A stretch of DNA of 64,000 nucleotides from Endozoicomonas sp. 4G (GCF_023822025.1 NZ_CP082909.1:4117001-4181000), one strand, 5' to 3'. Counted from the stretch's first letter, positions 31,403 through 40,848 are shown. Translations and numbers: made by a program. The notes: generated by a model from the letters alone, not told the origin.

Positions 31403-33295
31403 ATGAGCTCGATCGACAAAACCTCAGGTCAAGGGCCACAATGGATTCAGGCTGGGGGAGCCGACAAGGTTTCTAAGAATGGCAGGGTCAGGAAGTTAAG
31501 TAAGGTCGTCAATCAAATGCTCCCTCCTGAGGATCAGACGAATCCCAAAATGCGATCCATCCGTGAACGGGGCGTTCGGGTGATCCCCCCAAAGACACCT
31601 TCCCAGCCCCGAAGAACTGCACCGCAAGTACCCACTAAGCCGCAGCAAAAAGCCGTTAGCGAGCAAAAAGCCATTAGCGAGCAAAAAGCCATTAGCGAGC
31701 AAAAAGCCATTAGCGAGCAAAAAGCCATTAGCGAGCAAAAAGCAAAATCATTGACCAATCGATCCACCAGCAAACCCGCAACACCTTTAACAAACACATC
31801 GCCAACAAACACATCGCCGCGGGCTGCTGCTATAAAGGAGGCGACCAACAATCTTCTTGATCATCATCTGGCCAAAATATCATCGGCATCGGACCAAAAG
31901 GCAGAATACCGGGACCTGATAGCTACTTTTAAACCCAGCTCCTGTGTTGAAGGAGACGATGCCTTCTCCGAAGTACAGGAAGCCCTCAGGGACGCAGCCA
32001 GAAAACTGGGAAGCCCGGAAATTGCAAACGATCCCGCTGCAATAAAAGACCTACAGAAACATTTTTACCGAAAACTGGGAACAGAGGCCGCAAGACTTCT
32101 GAATCAAGCCCCCTCGGAAAGAACTGCTAAAAAATCCTCTCCAAAGCCACCTGAGCGCACCAGTTCACTGCCCGGCAATGCCGCCCCCACTGCAAAAAGT
32201 ACAGAGCCTGCGAATGTGCCAAAAACACCCGTCACACCTTCGGAAAAGATCGAGACAGAACCAACTACCCACATCAGTGAAATTTCTCGACCAATCAGGC
32301 CCAGGAAAAAAAGGCAAGCGGCACTGGATGCACCGGCAAAATATATGTCCAAAAGTCTCGCACAGCGCAAGGACACGCCCTGGAAAGAGCAAATGCCAAA
32401 GTTTTTCAGCCGTTATTTCAGAGCCATGGCTCTGACGGGGGCTTCTGAAAATAAGGGCATCGATAAAAAATGGTTCAAGCATGATGTGCCTGGCGCGTCA
32501 CTCTTCAGTAAAAAAAGCAGTGCCTCAAATACCCGGAAAGAACTCAGGAACAGACTGGAAGATATTGCTTTCCAGAAGGGTGAACGCCTCACTGGTTTTT
32601 ATCGTTTCTTTGATCAACATCAGCTTGGCAGAAACGTGAGAATGGCAGCTGTCAGCCAGATGATGTTACCTCTGTCAGAGCACGGACATCTTGACCCCAT
32701 GAGCCTGAAGGATCTTGAGCCCAACTCAGGTAAAGAAGTCTCCCAATGGCTGAATCAGCAACTGGATGATATATCCCGGCAGGAATACCAGAATTACACG
32801 TCATTGCTGGATGACCTGAAGAACAAAACGGAAGCTAAATACAAGGTACGTATAGACGACACACCTTTTGGTAAGGTGCCCCTGGAAAGCATTACCGAAA
32901 AAACCCATGGCCAGGGTGTCTTCAAGGTAGCCCGGGTGAACAGCTTTAAATACACCCTCGACCATTGCACACCCTGGCTAAAATCAGCTCACCCCGTCAC
33001 CGACAAATTTGCCGAGCTGCGCCTTCTGGACACCAAAAAGCAGGACACTGGCAACAAGCTGGACACTGGCAACAAGCTGGACACTGACAACAAGAACAAG
33101 CCAACACTAACAGCCGAGCAACTGGTAGATTTGAACAATATGGCAAAAGGGCTGTTAAGTGAAATGAGCCAGATCAATATGAACAAGGTCCCAAAAAGTG
33201 TTCAGGCCACTATCGACACCGAAAAGAAAAGCCTGGAAAAAATCATGTCTAAATATCAGGAGCTGGCCAATCAAAATATCCAGCAACCTGATTGA
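31403..33295 (+). CDS. Large unknown protein with repeat-rich N-terminus, candidate effector
   Basis: A 630-aa protein; ATG 31403 is preferred over an upstream in-frame start at 31352 because of the adjacent AGGGACAGT. There is no signal peptide or TM segment. The first 300 residues are low-complexity, Ser/Thr/Pro/Lys-rich and carry repeats: EQKAIS about five times (18-bp unit), TNTSP twice, and later LDTGNK three times. The rest (about 330-630) looks globular and is Lys/Gln/Leu-rich. No domain is recognised. Size, repeat content and neighbours (F-box/WD40 gene nearby) resemble bacterial effectors, but this is inference. Confidence 0.7.
   Translation: MSSIDKTSGQGPQWIQAGGADKVSKNGRVRKLSKVVNQMLPPEDQTNPKMRSIRERGVRVIPPKTPSQPRRTAPQVPTKPQQKAVSEQKAISEQKAISEQKAISEQKAISEQKAKSLTNRSTSKPATPLTNTSPTNTSPRAAAIKEATNNLLDHHLAKISSASDQKAEYRDLIATFKPSSCVEGDDAFSEVQEALRDAARKLGSPEIANDPAAIKDLQKHFYRKLGTEAARLLNQAPSERTAKKSSPKPPERTSSLPGNAAPTAKSTEPANVPKTPVTPSEKIETEPTTHISEISRPIRPRKKRQAALDAPAKYMSKSLAQRKDTPWKEQMPKFFSRYFRAMALTGASENKGIDKKWFKHDVPGASLFSKKSSASNTRKELRNRLEDIAFQKGERLTGFYRFFDQHQLGRNVRMAAVSQMMLPLSEHGHLDPMSLKDLEPNSGKEVSQWLNQQLDDISRQEYQNYTSLLDDLKNKTEAKYKVRIDDTPFGKVPLESITEKTHGQGVFKVARVNSFKYTLDHCTPWLKSAHPVTDKFAELRLLDTKKQDTGNKLDTGNKLDTDNKNKPTLTAEQLVDLNNMAKGLLSEMSQINMNKVPKSVQATIDTEKKSLEKIMSKYQELANQNIQQPD
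31643..31744. repeat. 18-bp in-frame tandem repeat (EQKAIS)
   Basis: Four perfect units of gagcaaaaagccattagc (31661-31732) are flanked by one variant copy on the left and a partial copy on the right. The frame is preserved. Confidence 0.95.
33041..33094. repeat. 18-bp in-frame tandem repeat (LDTGNK)
   Basis: Three units of ctggacactggcaacaag with single-base differences in the first and third. Confidence 0.95.
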
Positions 33296-33329
33296 AAATA
33301 GTCTGCCCAGCTTTTCAAGTGCATCTGTA

Positions 33330-33899
33330 TTATTTTGAGAACACTAATGAGAAATAAACAGGAACGGCGTCAGAAATCGGGATCTGACCCACGGTTTTAG
33401 CCAGTTCTGTCAGATTTTTAGCTGGAATACCAAATTGTGAAGCTCGAACGATAACCGGCTTGGCACTGGCTACCGACAACAGCTTTCCGCTTTTTACCAC
33501 ATTGACTGAAAATTCCAACGCTTGTGTCTGACCATGCAGGGTTACTTTTGCCGGAACCGTCAGCTGTTGAACTACTGTGTCAGAAGCTAATAAAGAGTTA
33601 GAAATTTGTGCAGAGACCTTAACGCTGGGAAATAGCTCCGATTGGAAAAATAGCTGCTGCAAGCGTTCATTTCTTATGCCAATTCCGGTGTCAATGCCAG
33701 AGATGGGAATATCCAGAGTTAACTGACCGGTTTCATTAATACTGCCCGTTAGAGAGGATATTGTCGCTGGCTCAATAACGTACTGTAACTTCACCGTAGC
33801 GAACGACACTCTTGAGATGTCCCGGTTTAATTCATACTGCGCCGCTTTACTGAGTCCGCAAACCACGAGTAATGGCAGGAATAGCAGAAATTTTTTCAT
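33330..33899 (-). CDS. YceI-family periplasmic lipid-binding protein
   Basis: A 189-aa exported protein: signal peptide 1-19 (cleavage after SKA), then the lipocalin-like YceI barrel with YELNRDISRVSFATVK, SLTGSINETGQLTLDIPISGIDTG split by the family's usual loop, and NERLQQLFFQSELFPSVKV. YceI proteins bind isoprenoid-type lipids. It is a single gene, convergent with the 630-aa unknown. Confidence 0.9.
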   Translation of the reverse strand: MKKFLLFLPLLVVCGLSKAAQYELNRDISRVSFATVKLQYVIEPATISSLTGSINETGQLTLDIPISGIDTGIGIRNERLQQLFFQSELFPSVKVSAQISNSLLASDTVVQQLTVPAKVTLHGQTQALEFSVNVVKSGKLLSVASAKPVIVRASQFGIPAKNLTELAKTVGQIPISDAVPVYFSLVFSK

Positions 33900-34009
33900 C
33901 TTTTTTTCTCTTAAAATGAATCGGTACAGGGTGAAAGCTCAAGGCTTTCTCCTCCAGTATACAAATCAGTACCGAGCTTTTCAGCCATTCAGACAGCCAG
34001 TCTAACCAT

Positions 34010-35974
34010 TTACCTGCGAGCATTTTCGCGTAAAGACGGCGATAATATAGACGACGATGAAAGATTATCATCGGTACTGGGTGCAGGAGCTGGCTCCACC
34101 CCACACAGGCGCCAGACTTTAATCCGCTTACCTTTATGGCTAATGGTGACGAGATGGCTGCTGTTGGCGCTGAATTCTGCTGATTTGAGGGAATATGAGT
34201 GTTTCAGGACAGCTTTACGGTGCCATTCACCATCCGTCCCACAACCAAGGACCAGGACCTTGCCTTCACAATCAATGATCGCTACATGGGAGCCATCGTG
34301 GTTGAACTGGCCTGAATAAACTCCGCTTTTTGACCTAATAATCTTGTTTGCCCGCCACTTACCATCGGCGTCACGAGAGATAATAATAGCTTTGCAATCT
34401 TTGTCGGGTTCAGATATGTCGTTTCTGGACAGTGTCAAAATATGGCGATTATCAGCACTGAACAGAACAGAACTGAGCTCATCTTGATTAATGGTCAGTC
34501 GCTCTGACCAGCTCTTTTGGTCTGCATCAAACCCGTAGACTTTCGCCGAGTGATCATCACTGGCGCTTATTATCGCGAGACTGTTGGGGCTAAATCTGAC
34601 AGCAGTAACCCGGTCGGTGTGTCGAATGTCCCCATTTCTCTGCCAGAGGTTATTGTTGGGATCAAAACTGCAGATAGCGCCAGTGTGATCGCGACTGGCC
34701 GTCACTGCATGACGGCTGTTGGGGCTGAAGTCGGCTAAGCAGATTCTGTCGGAGTGGGCAATTTCAACTTTTTTTGTCCAGCGACCATCGGGGTTAACAC
34801 TGAAAATCGTTGCGGTTTGACCATATTCACCATTCTGATTCCTGCTGATGGTGAGGATATGCTTGTTATCCGGGCTGAACTTGGCAGAGATGACTTCGTT
34901 ACTATGTTGCAGGGCGGCTATTGGCAACCATTCGCCATTAGCTGCACGCACATCGATCTTGATGGTGTAATCACTGGCGGTCACTACCATGCTGCTATCG
35001 GGGCTGAACTCTGCTGAACACATATACCCGTCATGGGCAATTCTGCCGGTTGGTGCCCAGCAACCCGCCTGGTCTGCTGAATAGATGTACGCATTTTTGC
35101 CACAAGCCGTCACTACATGGCAGCTGTCGGGGCTGAAAGAGGTTGATCTGATATCGTCTTCATAGGAATTAGAGAACTGTTCTGCCCAGCAGCTATCACT
35201 AATAAGGCTGGTGATTTTTACCATCCGCCAGGCACAGTAGCTCAGTATATGACGGTTATCAGGGCTGAGGGTGGCTTGCCTGAGCCAGCCTTTATGGGGA
35301 ATAGGGATCTCCAGGCAACCAAAGTTCTTCCCTGCCAGAACATGAATTCTTGCATTGCAATCGCGATAACAGTTGGTCGCCAGATAGCTGGCATCGTGGC
35401 TGAGTGTGGCTGTATGGACGTCATAAGACTGACACTTAATGTCTGCTACCAAAACCGGGTGCAAAGCCGGACTGTCAATCATCAGAAGACCCACCCGGTA
35501 AAACAGCTCTTGAGGGAACAAGGGTATCTTTTCCTGACTCCGGGCCTCAGAGCCGTCTGCCTCTTCGCTGTCCGACTGGCGACAGAGACGGCTGATCAGT
35601 TCTTGATTCCGGGTAAACTGCATCAGCCAGGCTCTCAATTGATGTTTACCGATATTTTTGGCGATCTGTATGAATTGCTGCTGTTGCGATGGCTCAAACT
35701 GTTTAAACCATTGCTTGATCTTGTCAGTCAGAACCGATGCGGCTACGCCATTTAAATACCTGCAGGTTGCTCCCACCGCCATGATATCTCTCAGCGATAA
35801 ATAACCCACAATATGGCTTACAGTTTCTCTTGGCAGTTTCAGGAGTGGAGAGACATCCTGATCAGGAACAACCGCAACACCATTGCTGGTGCAGTTTTCT
35901 GACGGATCATGGGTCATGGCAGCCGGAGTACTATAATTGCCGGTTTGGCCAGCAGGTGGAGGTGGGATAGCCAT
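34010..35974 (-). CDS. F-box / WD40-like repeat protein (eukaryote-like effector candidate)
   Basis: A 654-aa protein without a signal peptide. Residues about 46-80 read as an F-box (LPRETVSHIVGYLSLRDIMA, then VGATCRYLNGVA), the motif that binds Skp1 in SCF ubiquitin ligases. From about 190 to 620 there are about ten WD40-like blade repeats with the core xAxFSPDSxHVVTASxDxxxxIY, ending in IKVWRL. This is the domain order of eukaryotic FBXW substrate receptors. Its GGAGGAG ribosome-binding site lies inside the end of the upstream 121-aa gene, two bases away, so the two are co-translated. Delivery into host cells and a role in ubiquitination are inference. Confidence 0.85.
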   Translation of the reverse strand: MAIPPPPAGQTGNYSTPAAMTHDPSENCTSNGVAVVPDQDVSPLLKLPRETVSHIVGYLSLRDIMAVGATCRYLNGVAASVLTDKIKQWFKQFEPSQQQQFIQIAKNIGKHQLRAWLMQFTRNQELISRLCRQSDSEEADGSEARSQEKIPLFPQELFYRVGLLMIDSPALHPVLVADIKCQSYDVHTATLSHDASYLATNCYRDCNARIHVLAGKNFGCLEIPIPHKGWLRQATLSPDNRHILSYCAWRMVKITSLISDSCWAEQFSNSYEDDIRSTSFSPDSCHVVTACGKNAYIYSADQAGCWAPTGRIAHDGYMCSAEFSPDSSMVVTASDYTIKIDVRAANGEWLPIAALQHSNEVISAKFSPDNKHILTISRNQNGEYGQTATIFSVNPDGRWTKKVEIAHSDRICLADFSPNSRHAVTASRDHTGAICSFDPNNNLWQRNGDIRHTDRVTAVRFSPNSLAIISASDDHSAKVYGFDADQKSWSERLTINQDELSSVLFSADNRHILTLSRNDISEPDKDCKAIIISRDADGKWRANKIIRSKSGVYSGQFNHDGSHVAIIDCEGKVLVLGCGTDGEWHRKAVLKHSYSLKSAEFSANSSHLVTISHKGKRIKVWRLCGVEPAPAPSTDDNLSSSSILSPSLRENARR

Positions 35975-35976
35975 CT

Positions 35977-36342
35977 TTAAGACTCCTCCAGCGGTGCGTC
36001 ATTATGATCCTCAAGGTGTTTGTCTACGGTAGAGGGATTGTCAGTGCTTGTGTTTTGATTCTGAGCATCTGGCTCCGGAGGGAATAGAGACTTAACGTCG
36101 ATAGGGCGTACTTTATACCGGACGAGACCCTTCTGCGCTCTAAAAATGTAACAGGTCTCAGGGCTGGTAAAGGTTACTGTACACTCTCTAAAATCTTCAA
36201 TCTTGACTGACCTGCTGTCAAAACAACGGGAAGAGCTCTCTATACTAGCCTGTACCAAATAAGTAGGCTCACTGCACTCACCACCATAAGACCGCAATTC
36301 GAAAGCCGCACCGATACTTTCCTTAGTTAGCTTGGGATCCAT
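35977..36342 (-). CDS. Small acidic protein co-expressed with the F-box/WD40 gene
   Basis: A 121-aa soluble protein with AAGGA nine bases before its ATG. It has an N-terminal beta-rich part with four Cys (GGECSEP, SSRCF, FRECTVTF, ETCYIF) and a hydrophilic Asn/Asp/Glu/Pro tail. No family is recognised. It ends two bases before the F-box/WD40 gene and carries that gene's Shine-Dalgarno, so a shared function (co-effector or chaperone) is possible but unproven. Confidence 0.7.
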   Translation of the reverse strand: MDPKLTKESIGAAFELRSYGGECSEPTYLVQASIESSSRCFDSRSVKIEDFRECTVTFTSPETCYIFRAQKGLVRYKVRPIDVKSLFPPEPDAQNQNTSTDNPSTVDKHLEDHNDAPLEES

Positions 36343-36563
36343 ACTCTTATTCCTTTAAGCGAATGATTTATACGTTGTCGAGTTTTAAACATCTGAAACT
36401 ACCGATTTGACAGATTCCCAAAGAAAAAGTTCATGGGATAACTCACTGAATCAACAGGCATAAACTGACAGGCTGCACTCAGATACCGGAAAAGTGGCCG
36501 ATATAAGCCACATCCCCAGCAAAACAGAGCCTTGTTTCAGGGTGAAACAGACCGGATGAGACT

Positions 36564-37430
36564 ATGGATAAAGCAGCTGAAGCGATTGATAACATTATGT
36601 CAAAAAACACTAATAGCCCTTACCCTGGTTTATCAGACAAAATGACCCGCGCCGAACTCAGCCAGAAACTCAAGAGTGCCGTGGCCCAAGGTCAGACCGA
36701 GCTGCTGAATTCTCTTTTCTGCTTCATGATGGTCAATGAATACACCCCCGAACAGATTAATCAGGAGCTGGATTATATTCGCGCTAATAATCCGGCTCTT
36801 CACGACTCCCTTATTCGCTGGAGTGAAGAACCCAAGGGTAAAAAGAAGCTGAAGATTGCTGGCAAGGCCGCTTTTATTGGAGTGGTCATTCATTACAACA
36901 ACGGAAGCTTTGTTGCAGCCATTAAAGCCATAGAGCAGTTCAACGCCTTCGGGGACGCCCCCCATGAATTTACCGAGGCCGTTGATGAGCTTGAAATAGG
37001 TTCCTGGCTGGGTTTGCTTAACCATGAACTTGAAAATCAGGTTCCCCTTAAGACCATGATGCGTCAACTTGAAGCCCTCAGGCTGAAACATATCTGGTCA
37101 AAAGACCTGGCGCTTTTTGCCATCCCTGTGACCACCGCCTTTTTCCGTGAACAAGCCAGTGAAAAACTGCTTGATGGTGACTTTATCGGAACCTATCGTG
37201 ATCTGGAACAGGCCCTGAGACTTCCCGAAGAAGATAAGTCTGATACTTACCAAGCCTATGCTGACTGCATTGTCCGACAGGTAAATGACCCTCTGTTCCA
37301 TTCCCGGGCCAGCAAAGCCGATCTTGAAAAGCTCAACGCCAAGATGGAATACCTCCATGATGTGGATTTCTGGACACCGGAACTGGATATCGGGCGCTTT
37401 CATCTCAAGGGGATGATGGGGGAGTTTTAG
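36564..37430 (+). CDS. Unknown 288-aa protein
   Basis: A soluble, mainly helical protein without a signal peptide, preceded by GGATGAG. The sequence (TRAELSQKLKSAVAQGQTEL, YTPEQINQELDYIRANNPAL, FIGTYRDLEQALRLPEEDKS) suggests a helical-repeat fold, but I recognise no family. It lies alone between the F-box operon and ohr. Confidence 0.65.
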   Translation: MDKAAEAIDNIMSKNTNSPYPGLSDKMTRAELSQKLKSAVAQGQTELLNSLFCFMMVNEYTPEQINQELDYIRANNPALHDSLIRWSEEPKGKKKLKIAGKAAFIGVVIHYNNGSFVAAIKAIEQFNAFGDAPHEFTEAVDELEIGSWLGLLNHELENQVPLKTMMRQLEALRLKHIWSKDLALFAIPVTTAFFREQASEKLLDGDFIGTYRDLEQALRLPEEDKSDTYQAYADCIVRQVNDPLFHSRASKADLEKLNAKMEYLHDVDFWTPELDIGRFHLKGMMGEF

Positions 37431-37452
37431 ACTGTCGTTAAGTAGTGCCGCA

Positions 37453-37875
37453 TCATATTTTATGCCCGTTGGCGTAAACGGCGACGTCAATGTTGCCTCT
37501 GGTGGCATTGGAGTAAGGACAAATAGTATGTGCTGTTCGTACTAGTTCAAGAGCACTGTCTTCTGGCAAATCCAGAGTCGCTTCCAGTTTAACCTCCAGT
37601 GCAAAGCCGCCATTGTCGTTTGAAACCAGATCGACAAAAGCAGTCACTGGAGCCTCTACCACGTTTTTTTCTGCTTGCTTTGCTACGTGGAGTATGGCGT
37701 TTGAAAAGCAGGCCGCATAACCTGCTGCGAAGAGTTGTTCCGGGTTGGTTGCCTTTCCGGAACCACCCATGGCTTTTGGATAACTGAGATCCACGCTTAA
37801 TAAGTTGTCATCAGAAACCACATGTCCATTACGACCTGCAGTGGCTGTTGCTGAAGTTTTGTATAGAGCTGTCAT
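37453..37875 (-). CDS. ohr: Organic hydroperoxide resistance protein (Ohr/OsmC family)
   Basis: Thiol peroxidase that reduces organic and fatty-acid hydroperoxides. It has the Ohr pattern: TSATATAGRNGHV, GGSGKATNPEQLFAAGYAACF with the peroxidatic Cys, and CPYSNATRGNIDV with the resolving Cys. Length is 140 aa and the ribosome-binding site is AGGTGA. It is divergent from ohrR with two operator-like palindromes between them. Confidence 0.95.
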   Translation of the reverse strand: MTALYKTSATATAGRNGHVVSDDNLLSVDLSYPKAMGGSGKATNPEQLFAAGYAACFSNAILHVAKQAEKNVVEAPVTAFVDLVSNDNGGFALEVKLEATLDLPEDSALELVRTAHTICPYSNATRGNIDVAVYANGHKI

Positions 37876-37893
37876 TTTTTCACCTGCATTTAA

Positions 37894-37909
37894 GTTGTGC
37901 GCAATATAA
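37894..37909. promoter_or_regulatory. Putative OhrR operator, ohr-proximal
   Basis: Imperfect palindrome gttgtgcgcaatataa, a second version of the TATTGTGCACAATA site, just upstream of the ohr start. Binding here would repress ohr until organic peroxide oxidises OhrR. Confidence 0.6.
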
Positions 37910-37939
37910 ATATATTAACTGGCGTTGCTCGTGTCAAAC

Positions 37940-37955
37940 ATATTGTGCACAATAT
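37940..37955. promoter_or_regulatory. Putative OhrR operator, perfect palindrome
   Basis: A perfect 16-base palindrome, atattgtgcacaatat, in the ohr/ohrR intergenic region, in the usual position for the MarR-type OhrR operator. It is centred about 30-40 bases before the ohrR start, so autoregulation is expected. Confidence 0.75.
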
Positions 37956-37985
37956 ATTTACAGGAGTTTAGGTTCAGTGCCAACA

Positions 37986-38438
37986 ATGAATAATTCGAGT
38001 AACGACATGAATGATGACGATATGCTTCGACTTGAAAATCAGGTGTGTTTTCCACTTTACAGTGCGTCGAATGCCATGACTCGGCTCTATCGTCCGATTT
38101 TGAAGAAAATCGATTTAACCTATCCGCAATACCTCGTCATGATGGTGCTTTGGGAGAGAGATTCGATACCCGTTAAGGATCTTGGCCACAGGTTGTTTTT
38201 AGATACAGGCACTCTGACGCCGTTGCTGAAACGACTGGAAAGCAAAGGGGTTCTGACTCGAACCAAAAGTCAGGTTGATGAGAGAGTCCGAGTCATTTCC
38301 CTAACAGGGTCCGGGAAAAAATTAAAGGAAAAAGCGCTTTCGGTGCCTTCTTCCTTGCGGTGCAAGGTCAACCTGAAGTTTGATGAGGCTATGGAGTTAA
38401 AACGACTCTGCGAAAAATTAATGGGTGAGCTGGAATAG
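37986..38438 (+). CDS. ohrR: MarR-family peroxide sensor/repressor OhrR
   Basis: A 150-aa MarR-type winged-helix repressor. N-terminal LENQVCFPLYSASNAMTRLY holds the reactive Cys of OhrR; the HTH and wing region is DLGHRLFLDTGTLTPLLKRL, then SQVDERVRVISLT. The ATG at 37986 is used here; a GTG three codons upstream (37977) has AGGAG ten bases ahead and is a real alternative. It is divergent from its target ohr. Confidence 0.93.
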   Translation: MNNSSNDMNDDDMLRLENQVCFPLYSASNAMTRLYRPILKKIDLTYPQYLVMMVLWERDSIPVKDLGHRLFLDTGTLTPLLKRLESKGVLTRTKSQVDERVRVISLTGSGKKLKEKALSVPSSLRCKVNLKFDEAMELKRLCEKLMGELE

Positions 38439-38441
38439 TCC

Positions 38442-38462
38442 AACAGGAGTGCTACTCCTGTT
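38442..38462 (+). terminator. Terminator hairpin after ohrR
   Basis: Perfect nine-base arms aacaggagt / actcctgtt with a three-base loop follow the ohrR stop within five bases. The following T-rich stretch is short. Confidence 0.7.
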
Positions 38463-38639
38463 TGTGCTTGTTCCTGTGCGGTGCTTTCTTAACCAACGAA
38501 ATCGCACGACTGTGACAATCTAAAGCACACTCACCACAGCCAGTACTCAGCTCAGTATCCACCTGGGCTTTCTGATTTTTTATCGATGGCAAACACGTCT
38601 GGCTCAGCCACCGTTGGAGGTATGCTACTCAGTGTGTTT

Positions 38640-39179
38640 TCAAGTTCCGGCCAGTTCAGCAATCTTTCCTAAAGCACTCTGGTACTCTTCTGAAAGGTTC
38701 AGCTCACTGCACATATTCGCAAAAAAAGGGTCTGTATTTAAAGCTTCTAAAGTTCCTAGCAACACCGCTTTTAATACATTTTCCGGGTTTTCATATTCCT
38801 TAAAAGTTTTAAACATGTGCAGAACAGAATCAGTCTTTCCAGATGCGTCCATTGCGGCAAGACAATCACTTGGAGTAGCACTGGCTATTGGATGTTTACT
38901 AATCTCCTTCAAATAAACGGCTAATGGCTCAGTGGGATGGGGCTGTCGTTTACTCAACATAGTTGCGTGCATCATACGAATCACTTCAATTCGTCCTTCA
39001 ACTCCAGAGTCCCCGGAACGTTCTAAAAAACAATCATATTTTTCGCGATCCTTATGTATTTTTTCAGACACGGCGTCATATAAAGACAGAAACTGTCTTG
39101 CCACTTGTAGAACGTCTGCAAAAGAGTCATTTGCACAAAAGGACAGCACTAGAGCCAAGAGCAAATATTTAGACTTCAC
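38640..39179 (-). CDS. Secreted unknown protein
   Basis: A 179-aa protein starting at GTG with AAAGGTGG seven bases upstream. Residues 1-21 are a signal peptide (cleavage after FA). The mature part is helical and contains three Cys (YDCFLE, SDCLAAM, ANMCSEL). No family is recognised. It stands alone between ohrR and the aminotransferase gene. Confidence 0.7.
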   Translation of the reverse strand: MKSKYLLLALVLSFCANDSFADVLQVARQFLSLYDAVSEKIHKDREKYDCFLERSGDSGVEGRIEVIRMMHATMLSKRQPHPTEPLAVYLKEISKHPIASATPSDCLAAMDASGKTDSVLHMFKTFKEYENPENVLKAVLLGTLEALNTDPFFANMCSELNLSEEYQSALGKIAELAGT

Positions 39180-39376
39180 AATAAACCACCTTTGAATCTG
39201 CCTCGCTACAATGTAGTCACTGATTTAAAGAAAGCAAAACGCTAAGGCAGCCATACGCCCAGAAACCTGCTTATGCGACCATTTAAATAACATTGCTACT
39301 TGCGGCTAAAAGGTGTAATACATAAAAGTCCTTTGTCATCAACCTGACCAAACGGTCAATAACAGCAGAACAAAAC

Positions 39377-40546
39377 ATGACCATTCAATCATTCCACCCA
39401 CCCAAACGAATCCTGATGGGCCCTGGTCCTTCAGATGTTTATCCTCGAATTACAGAGGCCCTGTCCCGCCCCACCATCGGCCATCTTGATCCTGCGTTTG
39501 TGCGCATGATGGATGAAGTTAAAGAACTGCTTCAGTACGCCTTCAGAACCCGCAACGCCCTGACACTGCCTATCTCCGCACCCGGATCTGCGGGTATGGA
39601 AGCCTGCTTTGTCAATCTGGTGGAACCAGGCGACAAAGTACTGGTATGCATCAACGGTGTCTTTGGTGGCCGTATGAAGGAAAACGTTGAGCGTGCTGGC
39701 GGTGAACCCGTCGTTGTTCAGGGTGAGTGGGGCCGTGCTGTTGATGTGGCTGACGTTGAAAAAGCGTTGCAAGCTCACCCGGACAGCAAAATCCTGGCCT
39801 TCGTTCATGCCGAAACCTCCACCGGTGCCCGCTCTGATGCAGAAGCACTCTGTCGTTTAGCCAAAGAGCATGGCTGCCTGACGATCGTTGATGCCGTCAC
39901 CTCATTGGCTGGCTCTGAGCTGGAAGTGGATGCCTGGGGCATTGATGCCATTTATTCGGGCACCCAGAAGTGTCTTTCCTGCGTACCGGGTATTTCCCCG
40001 GTGAGCTTCAGTGAAAAAGCCGTGGAGAAAATTGCCAGCCGCAAACACAAAGTTCAGAGCTGGTTCCTGGATATGAACCTGATCATGGGTTACTGGGGCA
40101 AAGGCGCTAAACGGGCTTATCACCATACTGCACCGGTTAATGCCATGTACGCCCTGCATGAGGCACTGGTTATTCTGCAGGAAGAAGGTATCGAAAACGC
40201 CTGGAGCCGCCACAAGTTTCACCATCAGGCGCTGGCAACCGGTCTGGAAGCCATGGGGCTGGAACTGGTGGTTCCTGAAGATGAACGCCTGAGCCAGCTG
40301 AATGCAGTCAGGATTCCCGACGGCATCGACGACGCTCAGGTAAGAAGTGAACTGCTGGCAAAGTACAATCTGGAGATCGGTGCCGGTCTTGGCGATCTGG
40401 CTGGCAAGGTCTGGCGGATCGGCCTGATGGGCTGCAGCGCCGATCAGACTCATGTTCTGGGTTGTCTGGGTGCTCTGCAGGCGGTGCTGGGTTCTGATAA
40501 AAACGGTGCGGCCGCTGCTCTGGTATTTTATCGCTCACGGAATTGA
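39377..40546 (+). CDS. Class V aminotransferase (alanine/serine-glyoxylate type)
   Basis: A 389-aa PLP enzyme related to alanine-glyoxylate and serine-glyoxylate aminotransferases. It has [11 protein letters not shown] at the N-terminus, [15 protein letters not shown] for cofactor phosphate contact, [28 protein letters not shown] with the PLP Asp, the Schiff-base Lys in YSGTQKCLS (about residue 198), and a C-terminal KVWRIGLMG. The exact amino donor cannot be told from sequence. There is no operon partner. Confidence 0.9.
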   Translation: MTIQSFHPPKRILMGPGPSDVYPRITEALSRPTIGHLDPAFVRMMDEVKELLQYAFRTRNALTLPISAPGSAGMEACFVNLVEPGDKVLVCINGVFGGRMKENVERAGGEPVVVQGEWGRAVDVADVEKALQAHPDSKILAFVHAETSTGARSDAEALCRLAKEHGCLTIVDAVTSLAGSELEVDAWGIDAIYSGTQKCLSCVPGISPVSFSEKAVEKIASRKHKVQSWFLDMNLIMGYWGKGAKRAYHHTAPVNAMYALHEALVILQEEGIENAWSRHKFHHQALATGLEAMGLELVVPEDERLSQLNAVRIPDGIDDAQVRSELLAKYNLEIGAGLGDLAGKVWRIGLMGCSADQTHVLGCLGALQAVLGSDKNGAAAALVFYRSRN

Positions 40547-40638
40547 AGGCGTGGATTTCCTTTATCCACAAAGAGAATTCCAAACCTGAAAAATCCTTCT
40601 GCTAATATCGGTGAAACAAATTCATTAGGGTATAAAGC

Positions 40639-40848
40639 ATGTACAAACTTCTGGCAATAATCTTTCTGGCTCTGGTTGTGATCGTCGGCCTGTCCCGAAA
40701 TTTTGAAATGGCTATTGGTCAGGATTATGCCTACGTCAAAGCGGACTACCCCCGCTTTGCCAACAAAGCCTGGTTTGGCTTTGAGGTAGGAAAAAGAGGT
40801 GGGTTGGAAGGTGTTTATTACGACTTTAAAGAAAAAATACAGCAGTAA
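40639..40848 (+). CDS. Small membrane-anchored protein
   Basis: 69 aa with one N-terminal hydrophobic helix (residues 3-19) and a soluble tail (FGFEVGKRGGLEGVYYDF). AGGG lies ahead of the ATG. It resembles an uncleaved anchor protein; the function is unknown. Its stop abuts the end of the convergent 1089-aa gene. Confidence 0.6.
   Translation: MYKLLAIIFLALVVIVGLSRNFEMAIGQDYAYVKADYPRFANKAWFGFEVGKRGGLEGVYYDFKEKIQQ

Noticed and set aside
38452-38625. Minus-strand open frame of about 55 codons with a C-X2-C-X3-C pattern between ohrR and the secreted unknown.
   Set aside because: It has no start codon, overlaps the ohrR terminator and matches no ferredoxin arrangement I can support; at most a remnant.
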